Positions 51,329-64,000 of a stretch of 64,000 bases of DNA are shown in pieces (position 1 is the first letter of the stretch; every line of letters starts with the position of its first letter). A program made the position numbers and the translations under genes. Source of the DNA: Holothuria scabra (lineage: Eukaryota > Echinodermata > Holothuroidea > Aspidochirotida > Holothuriidae); the NCBI GenBank assembly GCA_037179385.1, contig CM074190.1, forward strand, positions 11,366,206 to 11,430,205. Reading direction: 5' to 3'. The notes beneath the pieces were generated by a model, which was not told the origin of the DNA, ran no database searches, and saw only the letters and a program-made list of their open reading frames with translations.

Positions 51329-51646
51329 CATCCATTAACAATAGCAACAGGCAAACAGTTTTCCGAATTCCCCAGCGTCCTAATCGTGTGGTTTTTTCCT
51401 CTTGCCGTTCACGGAGAAGCCCCCAAATCTTGGTCTAACCAGTGAGTTGCAACTCCCTGGTCTTACCATGTCTAGTCTTAATAACATACCCCATGCTTTC
51501 TGTTTGGTTTGAAGCCGTTGCTGCGTTACTCAAGCGTTAATGATTAAAATTATCATGCATTCATTGTAGCAGTAGTGTAGTGGAGCAGACGGACCGGTGA
51601 GGGCAGGGGGATAACTGCTTCCGAAGGGAAAGCCGAAAATAAATTC

Positions 51647-51727
51647 GGAACGACGAAAAAATAAAAAGAAATAAAATGCAAAAGGGAAAAAGAAAGAAAA
51701 TGGAAAATAAGAGGGAAAAAGAAATTT
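51647..51727. repeat. Purine-rich tract
   Basis: About 80 bp with very few pyrimidines (GAAAA, GGGAAAAAG and similar). It creates spurious Phe/Ser-rich frames on the minus strand. Confidence 0.7.
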
Positions 51728-52050
51728 AATAATGACATTATAGATTGTAACCAATGAGAAACTCGTTTGAATTAAAATACTACTTCAAACATCGATACAA
51801 CGAGTATGAAAACAGACATGACTATAGGAACGACTGGAAGGTGCCTGAAAAATTTCATGTTAGAAAAGCACGAACGAACAGACTGTACATGAGAGAAAGT
51901 AAAGGAACGGGAACCGGGAAAGCAAGGGGAGTTAGATGGTTTGATAGGGAAGGAAGGAACAAAATGCGGGCATGTGTGATTTAGGACTGAGAAAAATAGG
52001 CCCAATGAGTGAGAAGATGCAAGAACAAATCGATCCTGTTCATCTGAAAA

Positions 52051-52310
52051 ACTGTAAACACAAATTAGTCAAGTGGTGTTTGAATTGACTTACCTCGTTA
52101 GTCGCTCATATTTGACTAATTTGTGTTGCAAGCTAACTAATTTCGTAGTAATGGACTAAAAAATATCAGTGAAAACTTAGACAAGGAGACTTCATATTTG
52201 TTAGAGACTAATTCAACTTGGTCAGATAACAATCAAATATAAGTCAATATTGTTGAATAACGTGACTGGTCGATTCAGGTATTGTTTGACTAATTTGTGT
52301 TTCCAGTGTA
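52051..52310. mobile_element. Word-echo foldback element (TTAGTCAA / TTGACTAA), copy 1
   Basis: The left end ACTGTAAACACAAATTAGTC is inverted at the right end (TTTGACTAATTTGTGTTTCC, then AGTGTA). The interior repeats GACTAA and TTAGTC in both directions. A divergent second copy is at 62346-62667. Confidence 0.6.
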
Positions 52311-52470
52311 GAGGGTTCATTGGCAGCTACCTCTTCGTATAAGATCACTGTAAAGATAGAAACTTTCAATCACTTTCCCGATCTACGATTGAAGATTTCC
52401 TTTTGAAAGTCACGTAATATATGGAAAAGAACCACTTACACTAACTAGGGTGATGGCAATTCATTGAGCA

Positions 52471-52839
<369 letters not shown>

Positions 52840-55455
52840 AAGAAGTTAAAGAAATCCCTGGATCCCCAAACAACAGATCCAACGTCAATTAATCGATTTT
52901 CATGTTGTCCATAGTTAACATGTCATAAAAGATGCTAAAAGTGTGATCATTGTGACTCGATAATCCCGTACTGTCGCATACTATTTGCATATCATATAAA
53001 CGTTTGTGTAATGTAATGTTCTTTTGCAGTTCAGAAGCAGAGCAGAAAGCTGTTAATAACAGCTCCCTGAGCAGAGTAAGTTAAAAAAAAAAGTGTACAT
53101 AAATTTAAAAGAAGTCAATAATTTCTGTATCATAAAATGAAGTGAGACCTTAATGATTTTTCAGTAATGCATATTTTCTTGATATATATATTTTATTGAG
53201 GATACTCATCTCCTCATTTATACCCTCAGAGATTTATTCGTAGAATCTTCGTTCCTACGTTGATCTATTCTCCCAATACGACCAATCCCTATATATGCAG
53301 ACTACAAAATGATCAACAATTTATTGGAGTTTAGCAAGTTTTGTGGCAGCATAGTAAGTTTATGATTTTTTTTTTCGTATACACTCAATTGCTTTACAAA
53401 GTACTTAAATATATCACATTTCAGAATTCACGAATTTGCAAATACTTCATACCTTGCTGGACTTCGTTATCCTCACTCCCTCACCCAGATATTGCATATA
53501 CTAATAGAGGTCGAAAACGACTCTGGAGAATAGCGACACCTTGTCCCAACCTCTTGGAACACTTTTCTGAGCTATCGAACGCATTTGCCCCTTCTTAACG
53601 CTCTGCTAATAGGGCTAGTAAACCAGTGTCAGTCGGTTCAAAATTTAGTCTTCCTCAAAGAGATAAACATCCGTTTAAAATACAGTATCGTTCCATTGAA
53701 AATGAAAATGTTTTATACTTGAATTTACTCATATTGAAGAAAAATAAATTCAATCAATCAATGTTAATCCCTTGTGTTGTAAAGTTACATACTCTCAGAT
53801 AACTATTTATAAAGACTGAACATGAAGCAACGTGGTGCTTTGATGACGTCAACGTGCACATATGTGCAGTACGTATGTGGCTTACTATTACAACTTCTCA
53901 TCAGGTGACTTAACAGTGTATCAAAGTTCTCATCAACTTTGATTTCTTTTAACACGGGGAAGCCTTAGATTGTTTGGAGGGAAACTACCGCCCTTTTTAT
54001 GACCCATTTTTGCCAAGCGTCGTTTCTTCTGATGACATGGCATTTACCGAAGTTAAATCGGTCACAGCACCTGAAATATGAAGACGAGTGTCATGCGGTG
54101 TTCGTATGCGTAATGACTCCATGTGCATAGACGAATACACGAGTGTTTTCATAGGCCCCAGATAGTGTTATTCAAAGAATCATGTCCGTGCGCGTAATGA
54201 GTATTTCATGTTTTACCCATAATAGCTTGAAAGCGGTCAGCCAGCCAGTGAGCCAAACAGCCAAATGTCCCTTGTACCTCCTGAAATGTCGAGGATGTAC
54301 TAACAGCCATTAACAATTTTGAGAGGCAATTTGATGTCTTGTGTGTATTTTTCAGCGAGTGAAAATTTAAAATGTTGCATGAAAGCAAAGAGCGAGACAG
54401 TTGCTTTTGGCTTGCAAGACGAACAACCAACCTCGACGACGCAAGAATGGTACAGCCGAACTTAGGGCTATTTTCCTCAAGCTCACCTTATTATCATAAA
54501 TAAATTCATGACCATTATGGGAGCAAAGTTTAAACAAGTTTTGACGATAATTCGACTTAGTCAAACCACATCATACCATGCACGCAACAGACACATGGTC
54601 AGTGGGTTATACGTGCACGTATCAGTGCTCGACGATATTGTAGGGTTGCGTTAAGACCTGTTTGTATGCACAGACGTTTATTTTCCCCATTACATTAAGT
54701 GGCGCTTCTCTGGGAGCATTTCCATGAATCTTTGCTAGTTGGGCAACTCTTTAGCAAAGGAAGCAATTGAATATTTACACATTATCTGGCATTGCTAAGA
54801 AGTCTTTTCCATCATTTCATAACGCGAAATCTGGCTCGTGGAGTATATGCAAGATAAACGTACAGCAGTTTTTGGTGCACTAGCATCTGTGCCTAGGGTT
54901 CTTTTCATTAATGTTTCTTCCTAATTTATGGTTTTGGAGTTAACTGATGTTTAAAAAATAATGTCTTTCAATAAAGTCTTCCCCAAGATCATTTTTCTCC
55001 TAGCCTCTTGAACCAATCATGATATCAAATTTAATTACCTCCCTGAAGACAACATTTTTTTTTTAACATGGTCTTTCCCAACAGGTGTATTCAAGGCAGC
55101 CCTGATGTTCTGCTTTCATCAATTTTCTTCACCTTATTTTAATTAAGTTAAAAAGTACGGTATCAAGTATCGGGGCTTTGTTGTTTTATTCAACTCATGA
55201 TCATTCTTCGTGTCGTTGGTAAAGAATTTAGCTTTTTACGTTGTTCATGTTTCTAAGTTATTAAAAAGACTTAATATCGTCTGACTGCTTCCATGGACGC
55301 TATTCCATCTAACGACGTAATTGTATCGAGGTGGGCCCGGCCCCGAGTGCTTGATAAATGGAATGAGATGAATTTTATCACCAGACACGAGTATGTACAG
55401 CTCTCGGCCTTTTGCTTTGTGCACTCTGTCCAGTTTCATCCCATGACACTATCAT

Positions 55456-55475
55456 GGGGGCGGGGGGGGGGGGGG
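55456..55475. repeat. G-rich run
   Basis: G5-C-G14. Confidence 0.9.
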
Positions 55476-55640
55476 CAAATATATAGTAACTGTTGTCAGT
55501 AAAGTAAGAAAATAATCCTTTTTCATTTAAGAGAAGAAAAAGTAATTCAAATATGTTTAATCAGGAACTCTCAAGCAAGAGTCCTGTTTTCGAACAATGA
55601 TTTAAAGTAGGGTTTTACATAAACGAACTAGGCGGCAGTT

Positions 55641-55680
55641 TGTGTGTGCGCGCGTGTGTGTTTGGGGGGGGGGGGTGGGT
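55641..55680. repeat. (TG/CG)n followed by G-run
   Basis: Alternating TGTGTGTGCGCGCGTGTGTG, then TTT, then twelve G residues and TGGGT. The alternating purine-pyrimidine part is the kind of sequence that can adopt Z-DNA. Confidence 0.85.
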
Positions 55681-58451
55681 ACACAGGGAATATACCTTCT
55701 AATCCTAACTCAAGAAAATAGTGGATCCATTTGGAAAAATGAGACAGCCGAGAAAATAACATCTACTCTTTTGGGGGTAGCTTGGTCCAAAACTTTAAAT
55801 TCTGTCAAAAATTTTCCCTACACCTCAGAATATCAATCATCTTTCGCCTATGGTTGTTCAAGTTAGTTAGTTAGATGGGGTTTAACGAAACACCAACACG
55901 AATGTGTCATCATTATCACCAAGTCAGAAAAATAAAAATACTGAGGCAAAACTACCTATGGCTATTAAAGTAAAATAAGCCAATGTGAATGGATGAGATG
56001 AAAAATAATATTATACCGCACGACTCCTTATTTCGGTATAAAGAATTCACCGGGATTCTACACATATAAACTGACAAACCCCAAATCCCTAGACAAACTA
56101 ACCCACAGGTTCCTGCATCAACTTACATTAACAGACATATGGTGTGTCTACTACCATACCCCGAATGCCGAAAAAATGAATTGTCGATTAATTCAATATT
56201 ATTGAAGAACCAATAACAAATAAGTTACACGGCCAGGAATAAAACAATGATATGTAAATGCTTGCGGTAGCAATGCTCACACTATGGTTTGCATTGTAAT
56301 GAAATGAATTACTGGTATCTTGATGAAATTATTATAAAAGTTTTGTGGCTTCAAGCTAAATTAGGAAAACGCTCAATATGTAGATATTTTGTAAGAGAGA
56401 TACTGCCATGAAGCAAGGAATCCATTAAGCCTATAGTGTTATTCACGGAGATGAAAATCTAAATTGACTCAATTTTAACAGTAAACCAGGTCGAGTTCAT
56501 AGTTCGAAATTTTTGCAGTAAATATAGAATCTGTAATATTCCTTCAATTGGTGGTACATGGCAAATATAGGAAATTTACCAACTATAGTTATTTGTTTAA
56601 AACGTCTTTACTCGGGTAAGCACGCAGCCAGTAATGTAATCACAGAAGCTTTCTTTAAAGTAATTGCTGGAAAAAGTTTGTCAAGAGTTTTCAAACGAGT
56701 TGAAAATTTTGGTCGAGTACAACCAGTGTCATCACTTCTTTGAATAATAACTGCAGTAGGCCTATGCTAAAAGACACTGCAATAAACACTATACTTTTAA
56801 CAATCCTACTTTCTGAATGAAAATTTCCTTTGAGTTGATCACATTAAGAAACTTTATCTTCATAAAAACAGTGTAGATTTTATTCTCTCTGCAAACTCAT
56901 GACGTTATCAAACTTTATCTCCTATCCGTTTTTTGTAGGTCGTGTTTTTGCCATATTCTAGATCCCCTTGTGTGATGATCGAATGTTTAAGCAATCTATC
57001 AGAATAGAACGGATAACACTTAATATATATTTTACTTTATTAGCAAGAAATATACAAAGAATAGATAAATTTCACAACAAAAAAAAAAACTGCATGTCCC
57101 GTTGTCATCGTTCCCGTAAAAGAATGTTCTGGTAATGCAATTTACCATACCGCGTTATTACTCTCTTGGCGAGCCAAAAGTAGGTCAGTTGCCACTGATT
57201 CGAATAGTTTTCTATATTATTTGGAAGCTACCGGCGTCAAGGATATGTATCGAGACCCGACTGGCTTGGCAAGGTGGCGGATACTATCCAACGAATGAAT
57301 GTATATAGGTTACAATAAATAAGACTATGACAATGCTAAAATCAAGGAAACTAGTTTTTTTATTCGCTGGGGATGAAGGAAAATCCTTTTGAAAAATCTT
57401 TCTTATTAATTATTTTAAGACCGCGATAGAACATGTGAAAAATTTTAAGCGCCACTTATATGAATTGGAAATAAGGGAGACTGACTGTGCTATTTTGGGG
57501 CTTTTTATTCAAGTTAAATCATCGAGTTTGTCTAATTGAATTTTTATGTTTAATAGTGCGTAGAAATGGCATTTTTCCCTTTTCGAGTGTAACGACCACA
57601 GGTTACGGGGTATGACTAGGTTAATAATAATAATATTTATGAAACTCTTTGATTAGTTATTTAATACTGGCGTTAGGTTCATGTTGTGTGAAACACAATT
57701 AAATATCGATATATGCATTGAGTCCAGTAACGACCTGAGAAATTATGGACATCGGATCGGGTTTTGTCACCTCCAAGTATTAGAATTTGTAGACTTGAGG
57801 TATCTCTGAATAAAGGTGCATGTTTAATAACCTGAACAAACTCTTAAATTTTACAATTATTGACCAAAACTGAGAAATAAAAAAGGGGTTGTAAGTAATT
57901 GAAAGCTCTAGAAGTAAGATCATCTTCTGGGGATTAAAATTTAACACGGACTGTAAATTGGTGGAAAAGCTGGGAAAAATATATAAAAGTTGTAATTACT
58001 AAACTTGTGAAAGCACCAGAGTCTGGAAGTACAACACAAGTATACCAACACTCTGTTATTTTTTCTTTTTACATCATATATAGATAGTATGCAAAATACA
58101 AATTGCGGTAGGAAAGTTCCGTTAGCTGTTGAAGTGTATGGTGTGTCTTGGTGTTAAGAAATCAGAAACCTTGAAAAGAATATAACATTAAGAAAAAAAG
58201 ATATCTTTTTGAGAATCTAAAGAGTACTTGCTTTACATTTTAAATAAGATTTATTGTTTTCTCTTTCGTTAGATCTTACATCTTTTCCAAATGTTGTTCT
58301 CTTTTTTATTTTTCCAATGAATTTATGAGAAAAGTTTTAATGGGTAGCTTAAGATGTGAAATCAAGATTTTTAAAGGTCCTGATTGTAAATACTAATTGA
58401 TAGCACAAAAACTGTCTCTGATTGTAGCAAATTCTTGTCATCCAGTCCAGA

Positions 58452-58625
58452 ACAGAGCCATACATGACAAACCAATAACGTAAATGATCTGAGGGCTGTT
58501 AGTTTGGTCACGTATTGTCATTCAGTGGCCGTAATAGATTCTTCGGGAAGCAGTGAAAGTTTTGGTTTCGCCGAACGGCCTTTTGCCAGAGGGTCGGGAG
58601 GACTTTAGAAAAAAAGTTGTAGCAA
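58452..58625 (-). repeat. Dispersed repeat with CTCTGGCAAAGGGCCGTTCG core, copy 2
   Basis: Inverted copy of the 4190-4372 repeat. The core is nearly identical and the rest is scattered with substitutions. Confidence 0.6.
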
Positions 58626-58792
58626 ATATCGCATTGAGACCAATATTGTATCAACTTCATAGATAAGATAAGAAGGGAAATATAGCCATTTAAAAGATTT
58701 AATGTGCAAAAGAAAAAAATATAAAAGGTATTACGGATTATAGATCCAGAAGGTTTAGTTTCAAATGAGTTTGGTATTGCCACGCTTTAAGC

Positions 58793-59058
58793 TATACACA
58801 AATCCGGACAGCAAATGGTGGCCTAATTTCAGCCGTCCATAACAGGGGTCTATCACCTTTTAATCTTTCAGTTTTTTGCTTACCTGTATAATGGATGGTT
58901 GTACACTTAATTGTGTATTGATTCTTTCAACTTCACTGAATATGATATGAGGGTTTGAAATTCATGAAGACAATAAATGAAGACGATTTAAGGCCGATGG
59001 ACTCCACTAATGGTTGTTTACAGACGCTGAATAGAAGCGCTGAGCGGATTCGTCTATA
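58793..59058 (-). repeat. Dispersed repeat R260, inverted copy
   Basis: Reverse complement of the 17503-17764 repeat with scattered changes. The ends TATACACAAATCCGG and CGGATTCGTCTATA are inverted, as in the other full copy. Confidence 0.6.
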
Positions 59059-60084
59059 ACAAGATGTCAATGACAATAGCAATGGCAACAGTTTATTTCC
59101 AGTTCATACATTTGCAATACATCGCAACAGGTTCACCAGAACAAAAAGAGTACCAGAAAGGGAGGAAAAGGAAGTAAAAAAGCATATAAGCGTTTTCCTC
59201 CGAATAATACGTTAGTTTGTAAAAGACAAATTTTGATTCAATTGGTTATAAAACTGCTTATATAGAAGCTGATCTTCATACTTATATAGACAACTTATAT
59301 AGACACATAGAAATGTCGACTACCATCCCAAATAAAGCGGCATTCTCGTGCAAATGTTTTGACAACAATTAAGAACAAAATTTATAGTTAGATTATGATC
59401 ATGCTTGATGTTTTGTGATTACTACCGTACTTAAGTCAACATTTAACCCTGAAGAAATCGTTCATATTTATGACTTATATGTAGTCCTCAAAAAGAAACG
59501 TTCATTATTAATTCAAGCTGGTAACTGACGAACAGATGAGTAAAGAGTTCTGGTAATCAAATATAAACATTCATCGTTCTATATATTCATCGTGAGAGCA
59601 AAACTTCACGACAGTAATAGAAGTATAAACGATATATTAGAAGTACTGTGGGCAGCCTGGAAACGTATGATAATTCAAGTAATTTCTGTCAATGAGAAGA
59701 AAATGTTTTTCGGATAAATCGAAAAATGACAACGGGGCAGGCAAGTTCTGGCGTAAGAATACTCCCTAAATTATTCCATTTTCAAATTTGATGAACTTGA
59801 ATAAGAAACAAATCGCCCCACAAAGGTAAAACTTAACAGGAAATTTTGTATCATTCTTGGAGGATTGTGACCTTCGTAAAAATGATCCATAGTGTTCTCG
59901 ATCTTTTCTTATTTGCAAGTTCCGCAGAGTTGAATTTCAAATATGTTGCACGGTATAACCTTAAATATGTAAACAATAAGTCTACATGAAATATGAACAA
60001 CTAAAACACTTGGTTGTTTATCACATCCAGGAGCACACAGCTGATGTGTACTCTTTGACAAAGAGATGAGGTTTCAATGTTCAG
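59059..60084. other. No feature seen
   Basis: AT-rich; no repeats shared with the rest of the window and no coding signal. Confidence 0.4.
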
Positions 60085-60216
60085 TTTTTAACCAATTGGT
60101 TTAAGACGGACTAGTTACGGATTTTTTTACGGTTGTGGCTCACTGGTTTGTTTTCCCTACTCCATTGTTTATTCCGAGCACCAAGTATGTTACATTTTTA
60201 AAGACCTGTTCCAGCA
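60085..60216 (-). repeat. SINE body fragment, longer copy
   Basis: It matches 11400-11545 through ACCAATTGGTTTAAG, GGTTGTGGCTCACTGGTTTG, CCCTACTCCATTG, GCACCAAG and CATTTTTAAAG. It then runs into the degraded M155 copy. Confidence 0.5.
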
Positions 60217-60340
60217 GGAGAGTTTTTAGTTGGCTGCTGCCACTGTTTTGTATTGATTGCATTTTCTTATAGTTAGGGAATACGCTAGGGATTAGCGCCA
60301 TTGCTGTCCAGTTAGAAAAATCTTTATGAACAGAGAGCGT
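60217..60340. mobile_element. Degraded copy of MITE family M155
   Basis: The interior keeps the family order: TTGGCTG, then TTGTATTGATTGCATT, then GGGATTAG and CCAGTTAG. Both termini are badly diverged and no duplication is visible. It appears to interrupt the SINE-like copy at 60085-60216. Confidence 0.45.
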
Positions 60341-61623
60341 CCTCCCGAGGCCAATCACTTCGATTTATAGGAGTACTGAGAAACTGAAAGAGTTGATGAC
60401 CTATAAATATTAAACCAATTAAAGTGCTGAATTCAATGCACAGTAGCAGTCGGTAACACGGTACCAACCATTTCAAAAATACATCTTCAGATATATTGTC
60501 ACATAATAAAGGACAATTAGAACGGCATGGCAAATGGGACCATTGATGAAACTTATCCCGACAGATATTAGAAAACATGTCATATGAAGTCTCTTGGAGC
60601 AAAACCAACAAACAGCCAACAAACAGATGAAACTAACAGGGGATAACACACTTATCTACCCCGCTCCACCCAGCAGCTTTCTTATGTTAAGATATGAAAC
60701 CTTCAGTCCGGGAAATTTGGGGGTTTGTTTCAAAAGATAACTTTGTCTCTGTCAAGACATTTTGAGTATGTTGTCATTCAAAATCTTAGAATATTGAAAA
60801 CTCTAATCATTATTGGAAAGTTGTACAATAGTAGCAGGATTTGCCACTCGGCTTCCTTCATCAGGTGTTAGGTAACCAAGTGCAATAAAAGTTGATTTGA
60901 GAGTTTTATAGACGCTTTTTAAACTTCTTTTTTTCCCTTTTTCATTTCTAAATTTCAGATAGTATCATTGCACATTGTTTTTTCCTCTAGTGATTTCATG
61001 TATGTATGGAATTGCTTCGTAATTTATTGTTATCCAATTTGTTGTCAGAAATACAAATAAATCGCAAAACAAAGAAACAAACAAGCTAGGAACTCAATGA
61101 AAAGACCATCTTATAGTCGTCAAGCCGCGAGATACAATTTTAGGCATATTTCAAGTAACATCTTTCAGGCCTCGACAAAGCAGTTGGTGAATAAGATTTT
61201 CAAGATGGTGAGATTCCTAAACACTAGCATCGCCAGTTTGGGGAGTGGTTTTTGAGACTCTCTTAGTGTGTAGGCTATTGCATTCAGGTTGGTGCTTTTA
61301 AAAGCTTAAATATAATGTGTTTAGTTCCTATGCGTAACAAATCTTCAGAAGACAAACGAAAACACGGTTTTCATTACTATAAAATATGTTAACCTTCCTA
61401 CTTGACCAAATATACTTTGGCAGTCCTGTTGTAAAAGTAACAGTGAATTATGTGGGGGAAAAGATATGCCTGACGAGAACATTCTTGCTCTCACCACACC
61501 AAGTAGCAAGTTAGATTCCCCGTATTTCCTGTATTAGTATGTTTTATCGTATTGTTTCATTTATTTTTACTCTTTGTACTCATAGAATGTGTTTGAACAA
61601 TTATATGAATACTATGAACAGAT
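60341..61623. other. No gene recognised
   Basis: Short frames only. One weak candidate micro-exon at 61169-61207 (see findings). Confidence 0.35.
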
Positions 61624-61805
61624 CAGTAGCGAAGCCAGGATAGGATTGTGTCATAGGGGTTGCTGTCAAGGGGGGTTTTGCGGCACGAAATGAAGGAAAA
61701 GTCTGAGGACTGAGAGAAAACCCGCTATTTTACGTGCTTTTTGCATTGCAGGGTGGGGTCATGGGGGTTCTAACCCCGAAAACCACCCCGTGGCTACGCC
61801 ATTGA
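61624..61805. mobile_element. hAT-type MITE, about 182 bp
   Basis: The left end CAGTAGCGAAGCCAGG and the right end (reverse complement CAATGGCGTAGCCACGG) are inverted versions of the CAGTGGCGTAGCCAGG terminus. The flanks GAACAGAT and AACATGAT agree only if a 1-bp indel is allowed, so the duplication is eroded or misplaced. The interior is G/C-rich compared with its surroundings. Confidence 0.6.
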
Positions 61806-62345
61806 ACATGATAATGAACGGATGAGAAATGAAGACTTCAAGGTACAACAAAATCCACCACTTCCCAAAGAATGGAAAAGAAAAGGGAAGGAAAGAAAAG
61901 AAAATAATGTTCAAAGAAAATCAATGTTTGAAATACACAACTTAAAGTTATTCAAATCATGCTCAGCCAGATAATAAGGAACACATTTTAATACAAAATC
62001 AACAGCTCTAAGATTCTATTGAAAGAGTGCGATGAGGAATGAGATTTCCAATATTTGCCAAATTTTATTTGCGCAGTAAGGTAAGTTCTGATTTAAAGTA
62101 TTAGTACGGTGGCTTTAGTTTTGAACCTGTTACCAGTTGGCCTATTTTGGAAAGTTTTAAAGACCGAGAGGGTTATGATTGTCAATTGAAGGGCACTCGA
62201 ACATATCAGCGTGAATTTCAATAAGGTTCAAAAGTTTATAAATAATGGGAGGAGGGAGTTATTTGTCACCGGAGAAAGATATGAATGGTTTTAAGAATTT
62301 CGAGCAAAAAACAAAACTCCATTAAAGATAAGCGGAAAAATCCTG
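61806..62345. other. No gene recognised
   Basis: A purine-rich patch (61860-61915, GAAAAG/GGAAAG units) and otherwise unassigned sequence. Confidence 0.4.
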
Positions 62346-62667
62346 TATACACAATTAAGTCAAAACCACGTCTGATTTGACGAAACACGTTAGCCACTCG
62401 TACTTGACTTATTTCTGGTAATATTTGACTAATGTCTCACAGTAATAGACTAAACAATATCCGTTGAAAATAAGGCAAGGGGTGTGAAACTTGTCAAAAA
62501 CTACGGGAATCAGTCAAATATAGTCAATTAGTTAGTTACATGACGTTTTACAGATCAGTTTCAAACTAATTAACAATCCAATATAAACAAAGTCAAATAT
62601 CAATAAAGATTGTTTACTAATGTAACTAGTCAATCTGGACAAGGTTTTGATCTTATTTGTTTTACAT
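62346..62667. mobile_element. Word-echo element (TTAGTCAA / TTGACTAA), diverged copy 2
   Basis: It shares ordered blocks with 52051-52310, such as AGTAATRGACTAAAMAATAT followed by GAAAA and CAAGGRG segments. The ends are more eroded (CACAATTAAGTCAAAACCAC and CTTATTTGTTTTACATG). Confidence 0.45.
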
Positions 62668-64000
62668 GAAAAGTAAACGTTTAACCAGCTTTCTGGTTTA
62701 ACTAAGCGTTAGAATTGTACCTTACAATAGGTATCATAGGAAGAAGGGAACTTATATGTATAGTAAAACGTAAAATGGGATAGCTATATTAGTTACCAAG
62801 GCCAGTAAGGAACATACTTCGAGATTGACCACCACAAATTTTTATGATTTAAGTCAACGTTAAATGGTTCTATGTATTATAATTATATTTAATATTCGTG
62901 TTTTTAAACGAACTCATTTATCAACTAGGGTTTGTACATAGAGAGTTTCAGTTTAAGACACTTAGAAAACTGTTTGGCTAAGCTCCTTCTTCTTTTTATT
63001 AGGTCACGTGGGCAAATTGAAACGATTTTTTGGCTCATTCTCGTTCATATTCTTTTTTACTACTGGAAACAACAGCTTTAACTTAACTTATTCCGTCAGT
63101 TGTTGAACATTTTATTGAAACTACCACTATGATTTTTTTCTAGCTTATGTCTGGTCGGAGTGGAATAAATGTACACACCCTAATTAAACACAACTCAACG
63201 TTTCTCATATGACAAATGTGAGCAGAGTAATAAAGTTGATTTGGTTTTGGCAAAGGGCCGGTGACATGTTCCCCAATATATGAGAAATCGTCTATTTGCA
63301 TTGATCTTCTTACAATTTTTTTTCTAAATGAGGTAATATTTGCTCCTCTTGATATTGAGAACATATCATAGCCTTTGTGTTGGATAAGAGCGCATTTGAA
63401 ACATACGGTTGACCTAATAAAACGAAGACTGCAGACTTGAGGTAAATTCAGAACCAACAGTAATTAAAAGAGAGCGACTATAATTATTTCGGGAAGGCAT
63501 CAACCTAACGTGAAACGAATAATAAGGGATATAAAAACTTCGTTACACGACAAGTTATGTACTTTCGTCGACGAAAATTTAGATCATCTTTCAAACATTT
63601 GCATTTTCATCGTCCAGATACGTTTAAGAATATCAAAATTTCATATTATGTGAATGCATTGTCAATTTTTTTAAACTTATCTTCAAACAGAATTCTTTGC
63701 AGTTTTGCATAACACCCATACAGCAATTGAAAAAAGAAGTAAGGGACTAATTTATTTCAGTGCACCTGCAAAGATGCAAGAGATATGTTAATTCACATCT
63801 TGCCAATTTTATGCAACCTTTCAAACTTATAAACCCTATTATTTGCTCTTTTTAAATGCTAACTCGCTGCTTTGTCATATTGAAGAATATAAAGATAAAT
63901 TAATTCAGTGATAATTAAATCAAAGCTGGTGCACCAAAAGATACCTCATTAATCAAAAATGAAAGAAATTGAAGGAAAATTGTTACTTTTCTTTGAACTT
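62668..64000. other. No gene recognised
   Basis: AT-rich. A 105-codon minus-strand frame (63140-63457) is not recognisable. A short TTTGGCAAAGGGCCGG word at 63246 recalls the dispersed-repeat core but is too short to assign. Confidence 0.35.

Larger units (their letters stand above)
52840..58451. other. Mostly unassigned
   Basis: Apart from G-runs and one candidate micro-exon (53030-53075, see findings), I see no gene, RNA or repeat family. Confidence 0.4.

Noticed and set aside
51560..51984. AGTAGTGTAGTGGAGC word and overlapping frames as another hAT end with a gene
   Set aside because: No opposite terminus or TSD was found. The frames come from a purine-rich tract.

Overview
This window looks like a noncoding stretch of an animal nuclear genome, most likely a marine invertebrate. 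An echinoderm or another deuterostome is my guess, at low confidence. The sequence is AT-rich, reading frames are short and scattered, and there is no bacterial-style gene packing. The TAGGCCTA-type word is frequent, and the repeats are of metazoan kinds: a LINE with a poly(A) tail, tRNA-derived SINEs, hAT- and piggyBac-type elements with target duplications, and many small foldback elements. I recognise no host protein-coding gene, rRNA, intact tRNA gene or CRISPR array. The only convincing coding sequence is the C-terminal end of a LINE reverse transcriptase at about 15.2-16.0 kb.

Layout. Positions 1-7.7 kb are mostly unassigned, with one hAT-type MITE (5.24-5.40 kb) and a dispersed repeat at 4.19-4.37 kb. 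Positions 8.2-18.1 kb are a transposon graveyard. They hold a 1.44-kb hAT-type element with a perfect 8-bp target duplication, a tRNA-derived SINE, a 115-bp near-perfect foldback, a piggyBac-type MITE, stacked LINE 3' ends, a 985-bp 5'-truncated LINE with a 13-bp target duplication, and degraded hAT ends with clustered subterminal motifs. Positions 18.2-31 kb are AT-rich and almost empty of recognisable repeats. Positions 31-36 kb hold SINE pieces, a GC-rich foldback island, a MITE and the second 115-bp foldback. Positions 36-41.9 kb are again quiet. Positions 41.9-52.9 kb are rich in small elements built from a short word and its reverse complement. This part also holds a nested pair of hAT-type elements and a 369-bp (TTAG)n array. 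Positions 53-64 kb are mostly unassigned, with older repeat copies.

The elements do not form a pathway. They record successive insertions, some nested: hAT inside hAT, LINE into or beside older LINE tails, and a MITE at the edge of another MITE. The most distinctive signal is a group of 0.17-0.4 kb elements, each saturated with its own private 5-8 bp word in both orientations and ending in ACACTG-like termini. Three short candidate micro-exons are listed as findings only; they could place the window inside introns of a long gene. All similarity statements come from reading and aligning by eye.
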